Assembly (NCBI RefSeq): GCF_900250115.1
Contig: NZ_LT984803.1
Span: forward strand, 62,001 to 126,000
Length of the DNA stretch: 64,000 nt
Direction of reading: 5' to 3'
Source of the DNA: Cupriavidus taiwanensis
GTDB taxonomy: Bacteria; Pseudomonadota; Gammaproteobacteria; Burkholderiales; Burkholderiaceae
Of the stretch, positions 29,926 to 38,563 are shown piece by piece. Made by a program: the position numbers and the translations under genes. The notes under the pieces are model-generated. The model did not search any database, was not told the origin of the DNA, and saw only the letters and a program-made list of their open reading frames with translations. The stretch's first letter is position 1; each line of letters begins with the position of its first letter.

Positions 29926-30576
29926 ATGCCTACCGTACTGCTGACCGGCTTCGAGCCGTTCGAGGACGAACCGGTCAACCCGTCGTGGGAAGCCGTGCGC
30001 GCGCTCGATGGCGAGCGCGTCGGCGACGCCGTGATCGTCGCGCGCCAGCTGCCGTGCGTGTTCGGCGCCGCGCTCGCAGCGATCGGCGAACTGCTCGATG
30101 CGCTGCGGCCGACCCTGGTGATCGCCGTCGGCCAGGCCGGCGGGCGCGCCGAGATGTCGGTCGAGCGCGTGGCGATCAATGTCGACGATGCGCGCATCGC
30201 CGACAATGCCGGCGCCCAGCCGATCGACACCGCCATCGTCGCCGACGGCCCGGCCGCCTACTTTGCCACGCTGCCGATCAAGGCGATGGTGCGCGACATG
30301 CGCGCGGCCGGCGTGCCCGCATCGGTATCGCAGAGCGCCGGCACCTTCGTCTGCAACCATGTGTTCTACGGGCTGATGCACCGGCTGGCGCTGCAACCCG
30401 ACGGGGCGGCGCGGGGCGGCTTTATCCACATTCCGTATTTGCCCGAGCAGGCCGCGCGCCATCCGGGCCAGCCGAGCCTGGCGCACGAGACCCTGGTGAA
30501 GGGCCTGCGCACCGCGGTGGCCACCGCGCTGTCGACCCGCGCCGACGTGCGCGAGCAGGGCGGGCAGCTGCACTGA
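29926..30576 (+). CDS. pcp: Pyroglutamyl-peptidase I (pyrrolidone-carboxylate peptidase)
   Basis: 216 aa. [18 protein letters not shown] at the N-terminus and the catalytic residues Glu80 (MSVERVAIN), Cys143 ([11 protein letters not shown]) and His168 ([10 protein letters not shown]) are in the expected places. This cysteine peptidase removes N-terminal 5-oxoproline from peptides, delivering the substrate that PxpABC converts to glutamate. Last gene of the unit, 16 bp after the DUF979 gene. Confidence 0.96.
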   Translation: MPTVLLTGFEPFEDEPVNPSWEAVRALDGERVGDAVIVARQLPCVFGAALAAIGELLDALRPTLVIAVGQAGGRAEMSVERVAINVDDARIADNAGAQPIDTAIVADGPAAYFATLPIKAMVRDMRAAGVPASVSQSAGTFVCNHVFYGLMHRLALQPDGAARGGFIHIPYLPEQAARHPGQPSLAHETLVKGLRTAVATALSTRADVREQGGQLH

Positions 30577-30602
30577 GCGTCGGCGCGCACGGCCGCGCCG
30601 GC

Positions 30603-31853
30603 TTATTCCTGCAGGTTGGCCGCGGCCGCCCCTCGGCGTGCCGCGGCTTTCTTCATCGCATGGCGGCGCAGGCTGACCTGCTCGAAGCGCCAGATCACAT
30701 AGCAGAACGCCAGGAATGGCCACAGCCAGCCGAGCCACTGCGCCAGGCTGTTGAAGTGGATGAAGCGGCCCATGCGCCAGCCCTGCTCCGAGATCCACGC
30801 GTAGGGGTTGGACGGCAGCACGTTGGTCAGCGCCACCAGCACGATCAGCGCCGCCATCGCCAGCACCGCGCGCAGCCAGCGCGGCAGGTACAGCAGCAGC
30901 GCCAGCACCAGCGAGCTGGTCAGCAGCGCGAAGCGCCCGCCTTCGGACAGCCACACGAAGGCGCTTTCGGTCGGGAACTGCAGCTCGGCCGCGGTCGCCT
31001 TGAGCAGCAGCGCCGCCGCCAGCAGCCCGGCCAGGATGCGCAGCATCGGCGCGCTGCGCCGCATCGCGATCGAGGCGAACAGGCCGGTGCCGACCCAGCT
31101 GCTGGCGGTCACCAGCGATTCCAGCAACTGCTGGCTCTGCATGTCCTCGGGCCGCAGGCCGATATGGTCCTGCCACGCCTCCAGCTGCGGGAACACCATC
31201 TGCAGCACCTGCATCGGCCAGGATTCCGGGTCGGTCAGCCATTCGCGCACGATGCCGCCCATGCCGAACAGGTGTTCCTGCGGAAACACCTGCGCAAACG
31301 GCCACAGCAGCAGCAGGATGATGGCAAAGCTGGCATGCGGCTCGAACCACGCATGGCGCAGCCGCGTCAGCCGGCCGTCGTCGATCAGTGCGCGCGTGAA
31401 CGGCGCCGCCACGGCGCCGCCGAGCAGCGCCCCCAGCGCATTGGTGATCAGGTCGATGTTGGACGAGATCCGGCTGGGCAGCCAGGTCTGGAAGGCCTCC
31501 ATGCAGGCCGACAGCAAGGCGCCCGCGACCAGCGCCACCAGCGTGGCGCGCCCGCCCGACACGCGCGGATGCAGCGACAGCACCACCAGCGCGCCGAACG
31601 GGAAATACCCGAGCACGTTGGTGAGCAGGTCGAAGTCGGTGATATAGCGCGGCTTGGGCGCGCTGACAAAGGCAAAGGGCGAGACGCCGTTGTCGATCCA
31701 GCCGGAGAACGGGTACAGGCTGGCATAGATCACCAGCAGCGTGAAGCAGAGCAGCCCCACGCGCGCCAGCGGCGAGTGCTGCGGGCCCGTGGTGGCGGGC
31801 GTTGGCTGAGCCGCCGGCGGCGGCGCGGAGAGCGGCGGGGGAGCCGGCTCCAT
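30603..31853 (-). CDS. VanZ-family multi-pass membrane protein
   Basis: 416 aa. A Pro/Ala-rich N-terminus is followed by about ten hydrophobic segments. The first half carries the VanZ-like pattern (YPFSGW...DLLTNVLGYFPFGALVVL, MEAFQTWLPSRISSNIDLITNALGALLG, in parts), where the conserved polar residues lie in membrane helices. The second half is an additional membrane domain ending in a basic tail (RRHAMKKAAARR). VanZ domains are known from teicoplanin resistance but are common in bacteria with no such role; function here is unknown. It lies 18 bp after the auxiliary lipoprotein gene. Confidence 0.8.
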   Translation of the reverse strand: MEPAPPPLSAPPPAAQPTPATTGPQHSPLARVGLLCFTLLVIYASLYPFSGWIDNGVSPFAFVSAPKPRYITDFDLLTNVLGYFPFGALVVLSLHPRVSGGRATLVALVAGALLSACMEAFQTWLPSRISSNIDLITNALGALLGGAVAAPFTRALIDDGRLTRLRHAWFEPHASFAIILLLLWPFAQVFPQEHLFGMGGIVREWLTDPESWPMQVLQMVFPQLEAWQDHIGLRPEDMQSQQLLESLVTASSWVGTGLFASIAMRRSAPMLRILAGLLAAALLLKATAAELQFPTESAFVWLSEGGRFALLTSSLVLALLLYLPRWLRAVLAMAALIVLVALTNVLPSNPYAWISEQGWRMGRFIHFNSLAQWLGWLWPFLAFCYVIWRFEQVSLRRHAMKKAAARRGAAAANLQE

Positions 31854-31871
31854 GGCAGATCTCCTGTTGCT

Positions 31872-32504
31872 TTACTTTAGCTGCAGCGTGCCGATCCAGT
31901 CGAGCAGCGCGGCAATCACGGCATCGCTGGCCTCGGCCAGCGCCTTGACGCCGCCGGCGCCGTCGGCGCTGGGCGCGGGCCGGCGCGCCTCGAAGGTCTG
32001 CTGGCCGAGCATGCCTTGCCGGTACACGGTGGCGCGCAGACGCACCACGCCCGCGCTGGTGGTGGCGCTGTCGAACACCTGGTCGAACTCGAGCAGGTCG
32101 ACCTTCAGCGCCGGCGCGCTGCTGTCGCCAGACCAGCCCAGCGTGCCGCGCGCGGCCACGGCCTCGCGCAGGCGGTCGTCGAACAGGCGCGTGGGCGACA
32201 TCACCCAGCGCTGCGTGGCGTAGGCCTGTAGGCGCTGCGCCTGGGCGTACTGCAGCCGGTAGAACAGGGCATTGCCGTCCAGCCAGTTGGGCCCGTCGGT
32301 CTGCGCCACGCGCAGTTTGGGCAGCGGCGCGGGCGCAGGGTTCCCGCTGCCGGACGCCGCGCTGGTGGCGACGGCCGGGCCCAGGTCATAGGTGATGGTC
32401 GGGTCGGCGCGCGTCAGCGCGCAACCCGACAGCGCCAGCCCGGCGCAGCACAGCAGCAGGGTCGCGCGCAGGCGGGCGGGGGTGGAGCGCAGCAAGCGTG
32501 GCAT
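31872..32504 (-). CDS. ABC-type transport auxiliary lipoprotein (PqiC/MlaD partner type)
   Basis: 210 aa from the ATG at 32504; a GTG at 32522 and a longer frame are alternatives. Signal peptide with lipobox LALSGC. The mature domain (TYDLGP...LPKLRVAQTDGPNWLDGNALFYRLQY...LQAYATQRWVMSPTRLFDDRLREAV, in parts) fits the ABC_trans_aux family that sits at the outer membrane end of MCE lipid transporters. It is the fourth gene after permease, ATPase and MlaD. Confidence 0.86.
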   Translation of the reverse strand: MPRLLRSTPARLRATLLLCCAGLALSGCALTRADPTITYDLGPAVATSAASGSGNPAPAPLPKLRVAQTDGPNWLDGNALFYRLQYAQAQRLQAYATQRWVMSPTRLFDDRLREAVAARGTLGWSGDSSAPALKVDLLEFDQVFDSATTSAGVVRLRATVYRQGMLGQQTFEARRPAPSADGAGGVKALAEASDAVIAALLDWIGTLQLK

Positions 32505-32589
32505 CTCGGTCGCAGGGTTCACGGCGGATTCTCGCGGTTGGCGTTTGGCGTGATCGAGGGGGCGGGGGCGGTGCCGCATGCCGGCCGCG

Positions 32590-33531
32590 CTACGGGGCCG
32601 CGCTGAAGCCGGGCTCGCCCGGGCCCGGCGCGGGCGCGGGCGCGCCGAACAGCACGCTGCTCGGACTCTCGTTGAACTGGCCGGCGGCGCGCTCGAAGCT
32701 GCGCGCGGTCTGGCGCGCGTCGCGGGCCAGGCCGTTGAGCTGCGGCAGGGTCTCTTCGCTGAAGGTGCCCGCGGCCGACTGCACCGACGCGGCCGCGCCC
32801 TGCAGGTCGCGCCCGACGCTGTCGACGGTGCGCATCACGGTGCCGTTCGGATTGGCCAGTTCCTGCGTCAGGCGCCGGGTCGATTCCAGCGTCGCGTTCA
32901 GGTTCTCGGCCACTTTCGGCAGGCGCTGCGCGGCCGGCGCGAGCGAATCGGACAGGCGCGAATAATCTTCGGCGGTCTTGCGCACCGAGCGGATCGCCGC
33001 CATCAGCTCGTCGCGGTTGGCGCCCCGGAACATGTCGTTGAGCGAGCCCATCAGGGTCTCGGCCTGGGTCAGCAGCGAATCGCCGCGCTTTTCCAGTTCC
33101 TCGAAGAAGCCGGGCCGCATGGCGATGCGCGCCACCGCCCGCGGCGAGGTCGGCAGCGGCGGCGAGCCGGCCGCGCCGTCGTGCGCGGCGGAGTCGTCGA
33201 GCTGCACGTAGGCAATCCCGGTCACGCCCTGGAAGCCCAGCGTGGCGTAGGTGGTGCGCGTGATCGGGGTTTCGCGGTTGACGTTGACGCGCACGATAAT
33301 CTGCCCCGGCACCTGCGGATCGAACTTGATCGACTCGACCTTGCCCACCGCCAGCCCGCGGTACTTGACGTCGGCCTGCGGGCCCAGGCCGTTGACGGTG
33401 GAGCGGGTGATCAGGTCGTACGGCACGCGCACCGCGTGGTCGCTGCTGAACCAGAAGATCGCGAACAGCACCAGCACGGCCAGGCCGATGGTGAACACGC
33501 CGGCGAGGAAGGCGTGGGACTTGTTTTCCAT
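32590..33531 (-). CDS. MlaD-family (MCE domain) lipid-transport protein
   Basis: 313 aa. One N-terminal transmembrane helix (FLAGVFTIGLAVLVLFAIFWF split as HAFLAGVF and LAVLVLFAIFW), then an MCE domain with VNGLGPQADVKYRGLAVGKVESIKFD. A long helical region with coiled-coil character follows (about 170-285). Two adjacent ATG codons occur; GGAG lies 7 nt from the inner one at 33531, which is preferred, while the outer at 33534 overlaps the ATPase stop. MCE proteins form hexameric rings that pass phospholipids between membranes. Confidence 0.92.
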   Translation of the reverse strand: MENKSHAFLAGVFTIGLAVLVLFAIFWFSSDHAVRVPYDLITRSTVNGLGPQADVKYRGLAVGKVESIKFDPQVPGQIIVRVNVNRETPITRTTYATLGFQGVTGIAYVQLDDSAAHDGAAGSPPLPTSPRAVARIAMRPGFFEELEKRGDSLLTQAETLMGSLNDMFRGANRDELMAAIRSVRKTAEDYSRLSDSLAPAAQRLPKVAENLNATLESTRRLTQELANPNGTVMRTVDSVGRDLQGAAASVQSAAGTFSEETLPQLNGLARDARQTARSFERAAGQFNESPSSVLFGAPAPAPGPGEPGFSAAP

Positions 33532-34391
33532 CATGCTTCTCCAGGGGGCGGCGCCGCGGTCTGCCCGGGCTGGGGCAGCGCCTGCAGGGCGCGCTGGGCG
33601 CGCTCGCCCAGGAAATACTCGCGGATGAAGGGATGGTCCACCTTCACCACCTGCGGGATCGGCGCGGCCGCGATCACCTTGTGGTCGGCCAGCACCGCGA
33701 CGCGGTCGGACAAGGCCACCAGCGTGTCGAGGTCGTGCGTGATCATTACCACGGTCAGGCCCAGCTCGCGGCGCAGCTCGCGGATCAGCGCGACATAGTC
33801 GTCGGACGCCATCGGGTCCAGGCCGGCCGTGGGTTCGTCCAGGAACAGCAGCTCGGGTTCCAGCGACAGCGCGCGCGCCAGCGCCACGCGCTTGATCATG
33901 CCGCCGGACAGGTCCGACGGCATCTTGTCGGCATCGCGCGCCGACAGTCCCACCAGCTGCAGCTTGAGCAGCGCCGCCTGGCAGATCAGGTTGTCGGGCA
34001 GCGCGCGCAACTCGCGCAGCGGCAGCGCGATATTGTCGATCACCGACAGCGCCGAGAACAGCGCGCCGCGCTGGAACTGCAGGCCCCAGCGGCTGCGCAG
34101 CGCCTGCAGCTGGGCCGGGCTCAGCCGCGCCGGGTTCTCGCCGAACACCTTGATGGTGCCCGAGGTGGGGCGCTCCAGACCGACGATCTGGCGCAGCAGC
34201 ACGGTCTTGCCGCTGCCCGAGCCGCCGACGATCGACAGCACCTCGCCACGGTAGACGTCGAGGTCGACATGGTCGTGCACCACCGCCTTGCCGAAGCGCT
34301 TGACCAGGTCGCGCACCTCGATCACGGGGGTGCGGTCCGACGCGTGCCGCGGCGCGCCTGGCTGGGTGGGGTTAGCCGGCGCCGCGCTCAC
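33531..34391 (-). CDS. MlaF-like ABC transporter ATP-binding protein
   Basis: 286 aa from a GTG that overlaps the permease stop (GTGA). Walker A GGSGSGKTVLL, Q-loop LQFQRGALF, signature LSGGMIKRVALARAL, Walker B LLFLDEPTAGLDP and H-loop MITHDLD are all intact. The C-terminus extends past the ATPase core (QALPQPGQTAAPPPGEA), as in MCE-associated ATPases. It powers the STAS-permease next to it. Functionally intact by motif. Confidence 0.94.
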   Translation of the reverse strand: MSAAPANPTQPGAPRHASDRTPVIEVRDLVKRFGKAVVHDHVDLDVYRGEVLSIVGGSGSGKTVLLRQIVGLERPTSGTIKVFGENPARLSPAQLQALRSRWGLQFQRGALFSALSVIDNIALPLRELRALPDNLICQAALLKLQLVGLSARDADKMPSDLSGGMIKRVALARALSLEPELLFLDEPTAGLDPMASDDYVALIRELRRELGLTVVMITHDLDTLVALSDRVAVLADHKVIAAAPIPQVVKVDHPFIREYFLGERAQRALQALPQPGQTAAPPPGEA

Positions 34392-35518
34392 AGGCCCACG
34401 TCCTTGAACAGGATGGCAAAGACCGCGTCGGCCAGGATCACGATGGTGATCGCGGTCACCACCGAGGCGGTGGTGCCTTCGCCCAGGCTCTGGGTGTTGG
34501 GCCTGATGCGCAGGCCGAAGTGGCAGGCGGTGAGCGCGATCAGGATGCCGAACACCACGCCCTTGCCCAGCCCCAGCCACAGATTGGCCACCGGCACCGC
34601 ATCGGGCAGCTCGCGCAGGAAGAAGGTGGCGCTGATGCCCAGCTGCATGCGCGCCGCCAGCATGCCGCCGGCCAGCGCCATCACGTCGGTCCACGCCACC
34701 AGCAGCGGCATGGCGATGGCCAGCGCGATCACGCGCGGCATGATCAGCCGGAAGCCATGCGAGATGCCCATCACGCGCATCGCATCCAGCTCTTCGGTCA
34801 CGCGCATCACGCCGATCTGCGCGGTGATGGCCGAGCCCGAGCGCCCCGCGATCAGGATCGCGGCGAGCACCGGCCCCAGTTCGCGGATCACCGCCATGCC
34901 CAGGATGTTGACGATGAAGGTGCTGGCGCCGAAGGTGCGCAGCTGGTTGGCCGACAGGTACGACAGCACGATGCCGATCAGGAAGCCGACCAGCGCCGTG
35001 ATCCCCAGCGCCTTGTAGCCGACGTTGTAGATGTTGGCCGAGATCTCGCGCCACGGGCCGCGCTGCGGCATGCGCGCGAAGCGCAGCAGGTCGAACGCCA
35101 GCTGGCCCAGCATGGTGATGCCATTGGCCAGCTGCGCCCCGAACGACAGCACGTTGGCGCCGAACAGCGTGACCGGGTTGAAGCGGTCCACCATGTGCTT
35201 TTTCCAGCCCTCGTCGTGCACCGCGGCGATGCGCTCGAACACGCGGCGCTGGCCCGCGCTGGCCTCGAGCCGCTGCGGCAGCGCGCCGTTCCAGGCCTGC
35301 CACAGCAACTGCCCGCCGATATGGTCGAGACGCTCGACCCCGGCCAGCGACCATTGCGCGTGGTCGGGGGCCTGCGCCAGCTCGCGCAGCTGCGCGCGCA
35401 GCTGTCGCGCCTGGCGGCAGCCGGCCAGTGCGAGCGCGGTCCAGTCGCCACGCAGCTGTACGCTGACGGTTCCGTGCCCGCGCGTGATCTGGAAGTCTGG
35501 CGTCGTCTGGCGTTCCAA
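34388..35518 (-). CDS. STAS-MlaE fusion, lipid ABC transporter permease
   Basis: 376 aa. It begins at a TTG (35518); an in-frame TAG closely precedes it and no ATG or GTG suits better, so TTG initiation is likely. Residues about 10-95 form a STAS-like domain (GTVSVQLRGDWTALALAG...GVERLDHIGGQLLW). The MlaE permease follows, with GFLIGIVLSYLSANQLRTFGAS, ILIAGRSGSAITAQIGVMRVTEELDAM in parts. In E. coli the STAS role is a separate protein (MlaB); here it is fused. First gene of the MCE operon. Confidence 0.9.
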   Translation of the reverse strand: MERQTTPDFQITRGHGTVSVQLRGDWTALALAGCRQARQLRAQLRELAQAPDHAQWSLAGVERLDHIGGQLLWQAWNGALPQRLEASAGQRRVFERIAAVHDEGWKKHMVDRFNPVTLFGANVLSFGAQLANGITMLGQLAFDLLRFARMPQRGPWREISANIYNVGYKALGITALVGFLIGIVLSYLSANQLRTFGASTFIVNILGMAVIRELGPVLAAILIAGRSGSAITAQIGVMRVTEELDAMRVMGISHGFRLIMPRVIALAIAMPLLVAWTDVMALAGGMLAARMQLGISATFFLRELPDAVPVANLWLGLGKGVVFGILIALTACHFGLRIRPNTQSLGEGTTASVVTAITIVILADAVFAILFKDVGL

Positions 35519-35616
35519 TGGCTAGCGATGTGATGGCCGAGTCTCGATTCTAAGCCACGTGCCCGGCTGGCGCGACCGCGCCGTGCCTGACAGCATGTCC
35601 GGGCGCGCGGCACGGC

Positions 35617-35622
35617 TACAAT
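35617..35622 (+). promoter_or_regulatory. Candidate -10 element for birA
   Basis: TACAAT 94 bp upstream of the chosen birA ATG in an otherwise GC-rich stretch. No matching -35 at normal spacing was found. Confidence 0.3.
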
Positions 35623-35715
35623 GCGGCATCGGCCGCGCGCGCCGTTTGCAGGCCGGAATCCCGCCTGTGCCGACGCGCTCGCGCCTATCCAGCCCCTTTG
35701 CCCCCTTTGCCGCGC

Positions 35716-36591
35716 ATGTCCGCCATTCCTCCGAATCCTCCCGATGCTTCCGTCGCCATGTCCTGGCGCATCGATGCCGGCGCGCTGCGTGCCATGCTGT
35801 CGCCCGCGCTGCGCGACTGGCGCCTGGAACTGGTCGAGGAAACCGGCTCGACCAATGCCGACCTCACCGCGCTGTGCCGCCAGGCGCCGTGGTCCGATGC
35901 CGGCACGCTGCGCCTGGCCTATCGCCAGACCGCCGGGCGCGGGCGCCAGGGCCGGCCGTGGCAGGGGCAGGCCGGCATGACCTTCTCGGTGGCATTGCCC
36001 CTGGCGCTGGCGCCGGCGCAGCTGAGCGGCCTGAGCCTGGCGGTGGGGCTGGCGCTGGCCGAGGCGCTGGGCGACGTCGCCCCGGCGCTGGGCGCGCGGG
36101 TCGGCCTGAAATGGCCCAATGACCTGCAGATCGACGGCCGCAAGCTGGCCGGCATCCTGATCGAATCGGTGCCGGCGGGCCCGCAGCGGGTCTGGGCGGT
36201 GATCGGCATCGGCCTGAACCTGGTGCGCGATGCGCGGATGGAGGCCGCGCTGGGGCGCGAGCTGGCCGGCGTGGCCGAGGCCATGCCGGGCTTCGATGCC
36301 GGGCGCGATGCGCCGCGCCTGCTGGCCGCGGTGCTGGAGCGGCTGGTGGCGATGCGCGCGGACTTCCTCGCACATGGCTTCGGGCCGATGGCGCGGCGCT
36401 GGTCCGCCGCCGATGCCTACTGCGACCAGCCGGTGCGGCTGCTGCACGACGGCCAGGTGATCGCCGAAGGCATGGCGCGCGGCGTCGACGAGGCCGGCCA
36501 CCTGCTGCTGGAAACGCCCGCCGGCATGGAGCGCATCGCCAGCGGCGAGCTGTCGCTGCGGCCCGCTCCGGGCCAGGAAGGACACGCATGA
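35716..36591 (+). CDS. birA: Biotin--[acetyl-CoA-carboxylase] ligase (monofunctional BirA)
   Basis: 291 aa from ATG 35716; the ATG at 35758 is an alternative, and neither has a clear ribosome site. Catalytic motifs: ETGSTNADL, the glycine-rich loop [30 protein letters not shown] and GIGLNL. The N-terminal helix-turn-helix of bifunctional BirA is absent, so it should biotinylate carboxylases without acting as a repressor. It overlaps coaX by 4 bp (ATGA). Confidence 0.94.
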   Translation: MSAIPPNPPDASVAMSWRIDAGALRAMLSPALRDWRLELVEETGSTNADLTALCRQAPWSDAGTLRLAYRQTAGRGRQGRPWQGQAGMTFSVALPLALAPAQLSGLSLAVGLALAEALGDVAPALGARVGLKWPNDLQIDGRKLAGILIESVPAGPQRVWAVIGIGLNLVRDARMEAALGRELAGVAEAMPGFDAGRDAPRLLAAVLERLVAMRADFLAHGFGPMARRWSAADAYCDQPVRLLHDGQVIAEGMARGVDEAGHLLLETPAGMERIASGELSLRPAPGQEGHA

Positions 36592-37436
36592 ACCCGCCGC
36601 GCCTGCTGATCGATATCGGCAATACCCGGCTCAAGTGGGCGTGGTGCGACGCCGGTGCGGCGCTGCCTGCCACCGCAGGCATCTGTGCGCTGCCGACGCC
36701 GTGGCGGCACGCCGGCGCGGTGGCGCATGCCGACAACGGCGCGCTGCCAGCCCTGGCCGCCGAGCTGCGGGCGCTGTGCGCCGCCGGGCCGCTGCCGTCG
36801 GTGTGGATCAGCAATGTGGCCGGGCCGGTGATCGCCGCCGCCGTCGATGCCGCGCTGGCCGACGCCTTCGGCGGCTGCGCGCCGGTGCAGTGGGTGCGCA
36901 GCACCGCCGCGCATGGCGATCTTGCCAACGGCTATCGCGAACCGACCCAGCTCGGCGTCGACCGCTGGACCGGCGCGGTCGGCGCACACCGCTGGCTGCC
37001 GCGTGACACATTGCTGGTGGTCACCGCCGGCACCGCCACCACGCTGGACATCGTCACCGTGGCCGAGGATGGCGCGCGCTTCGAAGGCGGGCTGATCCTG
37101 CCGGGGCTGGCGCTGATGCTGGGCACGCTGGCGCGCAATACGGCGCAGCTGCCAGCGCTGGACGTGGGCGAGGCCGGCAGCGTCGCCGGCGCACAGCGGC
37201 GCTGGGCCGACAACACCCACGACGCCATTGCCGCCGGCTGCCTGGCCGCGCAGGCCGGCGCCATCGAGCGTACCTGGCGCGCGCTGGGCGAGCGCGGCGA
37301 CGCTGCGCGCCCGCCGCGCTGCCTGCTGTCCGGCGGCGCGCGCTTCGCGCTGGCGGGAGCGCTCGCGGTGCCGTTCGTGATGCACGATAATCTGGTGCTG
37401 CTCGGCCTGCATGCGATGGCCATGGCCGACGCGTGA
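36588..37436 (+). CDS. coaX: Type III pantothenate kinase
   Basis: 282 aa ASKHA-fold kinase. [14 protein letters not shown] gives phosphate motif 1, [14 protein letters not shown] and [13 protein letters not shown] follow, with [11 protein letters not shown] after them. It catalyses the first step of coenzyme A synthesis and is typically insensitive to CoA feedback. Coupled to birA by ATGA overlap, the standard arrangement in Burkholderiales. Confidence 0.96.
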   Translation: MNPPRLLIDIGNTRLKWAWCDAGAALPATAGICALPTPWRHAGAVAHADNGALPALAAELRALCAAGPLPSVWISNVAGPVIAAAVDAALADAFGGCAPVQWVRSTAAHGDLANGYREPTQLGVDRWTGAVGAHRWLPRDTLLVVTAGTATTLDIVTVAEDGARFEGGLILPGLALMLGTLARNTAQLPALDVGEAGSVAGAQRRWADNTHDAIAAGCLAAQAGAIERTWRALGERGDAARPPRCLLSGGARFALAGALAVPFVMHDNLVLLGLHAMAMADA

Positions 37437-37476
37437 CGGCGCCACGTTCCCTTATCCATCAACACCCGGCCCAGCC

Positions 37477-37701
37477 ATGATCACCCCCGTACTGCCACGC
37501 TCGCTGCGCATCGCACTGCTGTTGCTGCTGATCGCCAACGCAGTGCTGCTGGCCGCGGTGCTGGGCGCGTTCGGCGCGCAGCCACTGTCGGGCTGGTTCG
37601 AATCGCCGCGCGAGCCGCACCGTCTGGAGCAGCAGGTGCGGGGCGAGCGCATGCGGCTGCAACCCGTGCCGGCCACGCCGGCGTCGGCGCCGGGCGCGTA
37701 G
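37477..37701 (+). CDS. Small single-span membrane protein downstream of coaX
   Basis: 74 aa. One hydrophobic helix (IALLLLLIANAVLLAAVLGAF) and a short periplasmic-side tail with EPHRLEQQVRGERMRLQPVPATP. In related genomes the gene after coaX often encodes a SPOR-domain protein with a similar membrane anchor and an EPxRLxxQVxPExxRLQP-like stretch. This one stops before any SPOR domain, so it looks like a shortened homologue. No clear ribosome site. Function unknown. Confidence 0.6.
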   Translation: MITPVLPRSLRIALLLLLIANAVLLAAVLGAFGAQPLSGWFESPREPHRLEQQVRGERMRLQPVPATPASAPGA

Positions 37702-37716
37702 CGCAGGCGCGGCGGT

Positions 37717-38211
37717 TCAGCCGCCCTGGCGCACCCGGGTTAGCAGCTTGGTGGTCGAGCGGTCGTGCAGGAAGGGGATAGCGTAGGCCTGGCCGCCCCA
37801 GCTGCGCACCAGCCGGGTTTCTTCGAGCGTATCGATGTCGTAGTCGCCGCCCTTGACGTAGATGTCGGGGCGCACCAGGCGGATCAGTTCCACCGGCGTC
37901 TGCTCGCGGAACATCGCCACCAGGTCGACCGACGCCAGCGCGGCCAGCAGCGCCATGCGGTCCGATTCATGGTTGAGCGGGCGGTCGTCGCCCTTGCCCA
38001 GCATCTTGACCGAGGCATCGCTGTTGACGCCGACCACCAGGCTCGCGCCCAGCGCGCGCGCCTGCGCCAGGTAGGTGGCATGGCCGCGATGCAGGATGTC
38101 GAAGACGCCGTTGGTAAACACCAGCGGGCGCGGCAGCGCGGCGATGCGAGCGGCCAGTGCGGCGGGGTCGTCGGCGGGAGTCAGCTTGGATTCGAAAGCG
38201 GGTACGGACAT
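37717..38211 (-). CDS. rfaE2: D-glycero-beta-D-manno-heptose 1-phosphate adenylyltransferase
   Basis: 164 aa nucleotidyltransferase equal to the C-terminal half of E. coli HldE. TNGVFDILHRGHATYL holds the HxGH motif, with VGVNSDASVK, and the block DRMALLAALASVDLV and KGGDYDIDTLEE downstream. It makes ADP-heptose precursor for the lipopolysaccharide inner core. The kinase half is encoded elsewhere. Convergent with the coaX cluster. Confidence 0.94.
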   Translation of the reverse strand: MSVPAFESKLTPADDPAALAARIAALPRPLVFTNGVFDILHRGHATYLAQARALGASLVVGVNSDASVKMLGKGDDRPLNHESDRMALLAALASVDLVAMFREQTPVELIRLVRPDIYVKGGDYDIDTLEETRLVRSWGGQAYAIPFLHDRSTTKLLTRVRQGG

Positions 38212-38345
38212 GGATCAGGGCCTGGTATGGGTGGAGGCCGGCCCCGTGGCGGAGCCGGCGCGCTTGGCCGAATGGTACCTGTTCTTGCGCGCCGCCCCGG
38301 CCCTGGCTGGCGCCGTGGCGGCACTGGCAACGGCACGGTAGCGAT

Positions 38346-38363
38346 GTAGTAGCCGGCTACTAC
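38346..38363. promoter_or_regulatory. Perfect 18-bp palindrome upstream of rfaE2
   Basis: GTAGTAGCCGGCTACTAC, uninterrupted two-fold symmetry, 135 bp upstream of the rfaE2 start. Candidate operator; no T-tract on either side, so it is unlikely to be a terminator. Confidence 0.4.
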
Positions 38364-38513
38364 CTGCGCGGCCGCTGGCGCGCTTATCATCCGCGGCACC
38401 GTATTTCCGGGAACAGGAAAACGGCGTAGCACCCTGCCCGCCAGGGCCGGACCCGATCCGGCGCGCCGCCACGGGCCGCATTTGTCGGGAATGCGTGAAG
38501 GAAAAAAGAAGAT

Positions 38514-38547
38514 AAAAAAATGCCCCGCTTCGGCGGGGCATTTTTTT
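38514..38547. terminator. Bidirectional terminator after ferritin-like gene
   Basis: A7 tract, stem TGCCCCGC / GCGGGGCA with TTCG loop, T7 tract. It lies 16 bp beyond the stop of the minus-strand ferritin-like gene. Confidence 0.92.
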
Positions 38548-38563
38548 GTCCGGGGCCGGTGGC

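Larger units (their letters stand above)
38212..38563. other. Intergenic region between rfaE2 and ferritin-like gene
   Basis: No gene is supported. It contains the 18-bp palindrome at 38346, the presumed rfaE2 promoter on the minus strand, and the terminator at 38514. Open frames across it have no family features. Confidence 0.6.

Noticed and set aside
37411..37701. 96-aa version of the gene after coaX
   Set aside because: The first 22 codons lie within the coaX end and its spacer; the membrane protein starts at 37477.
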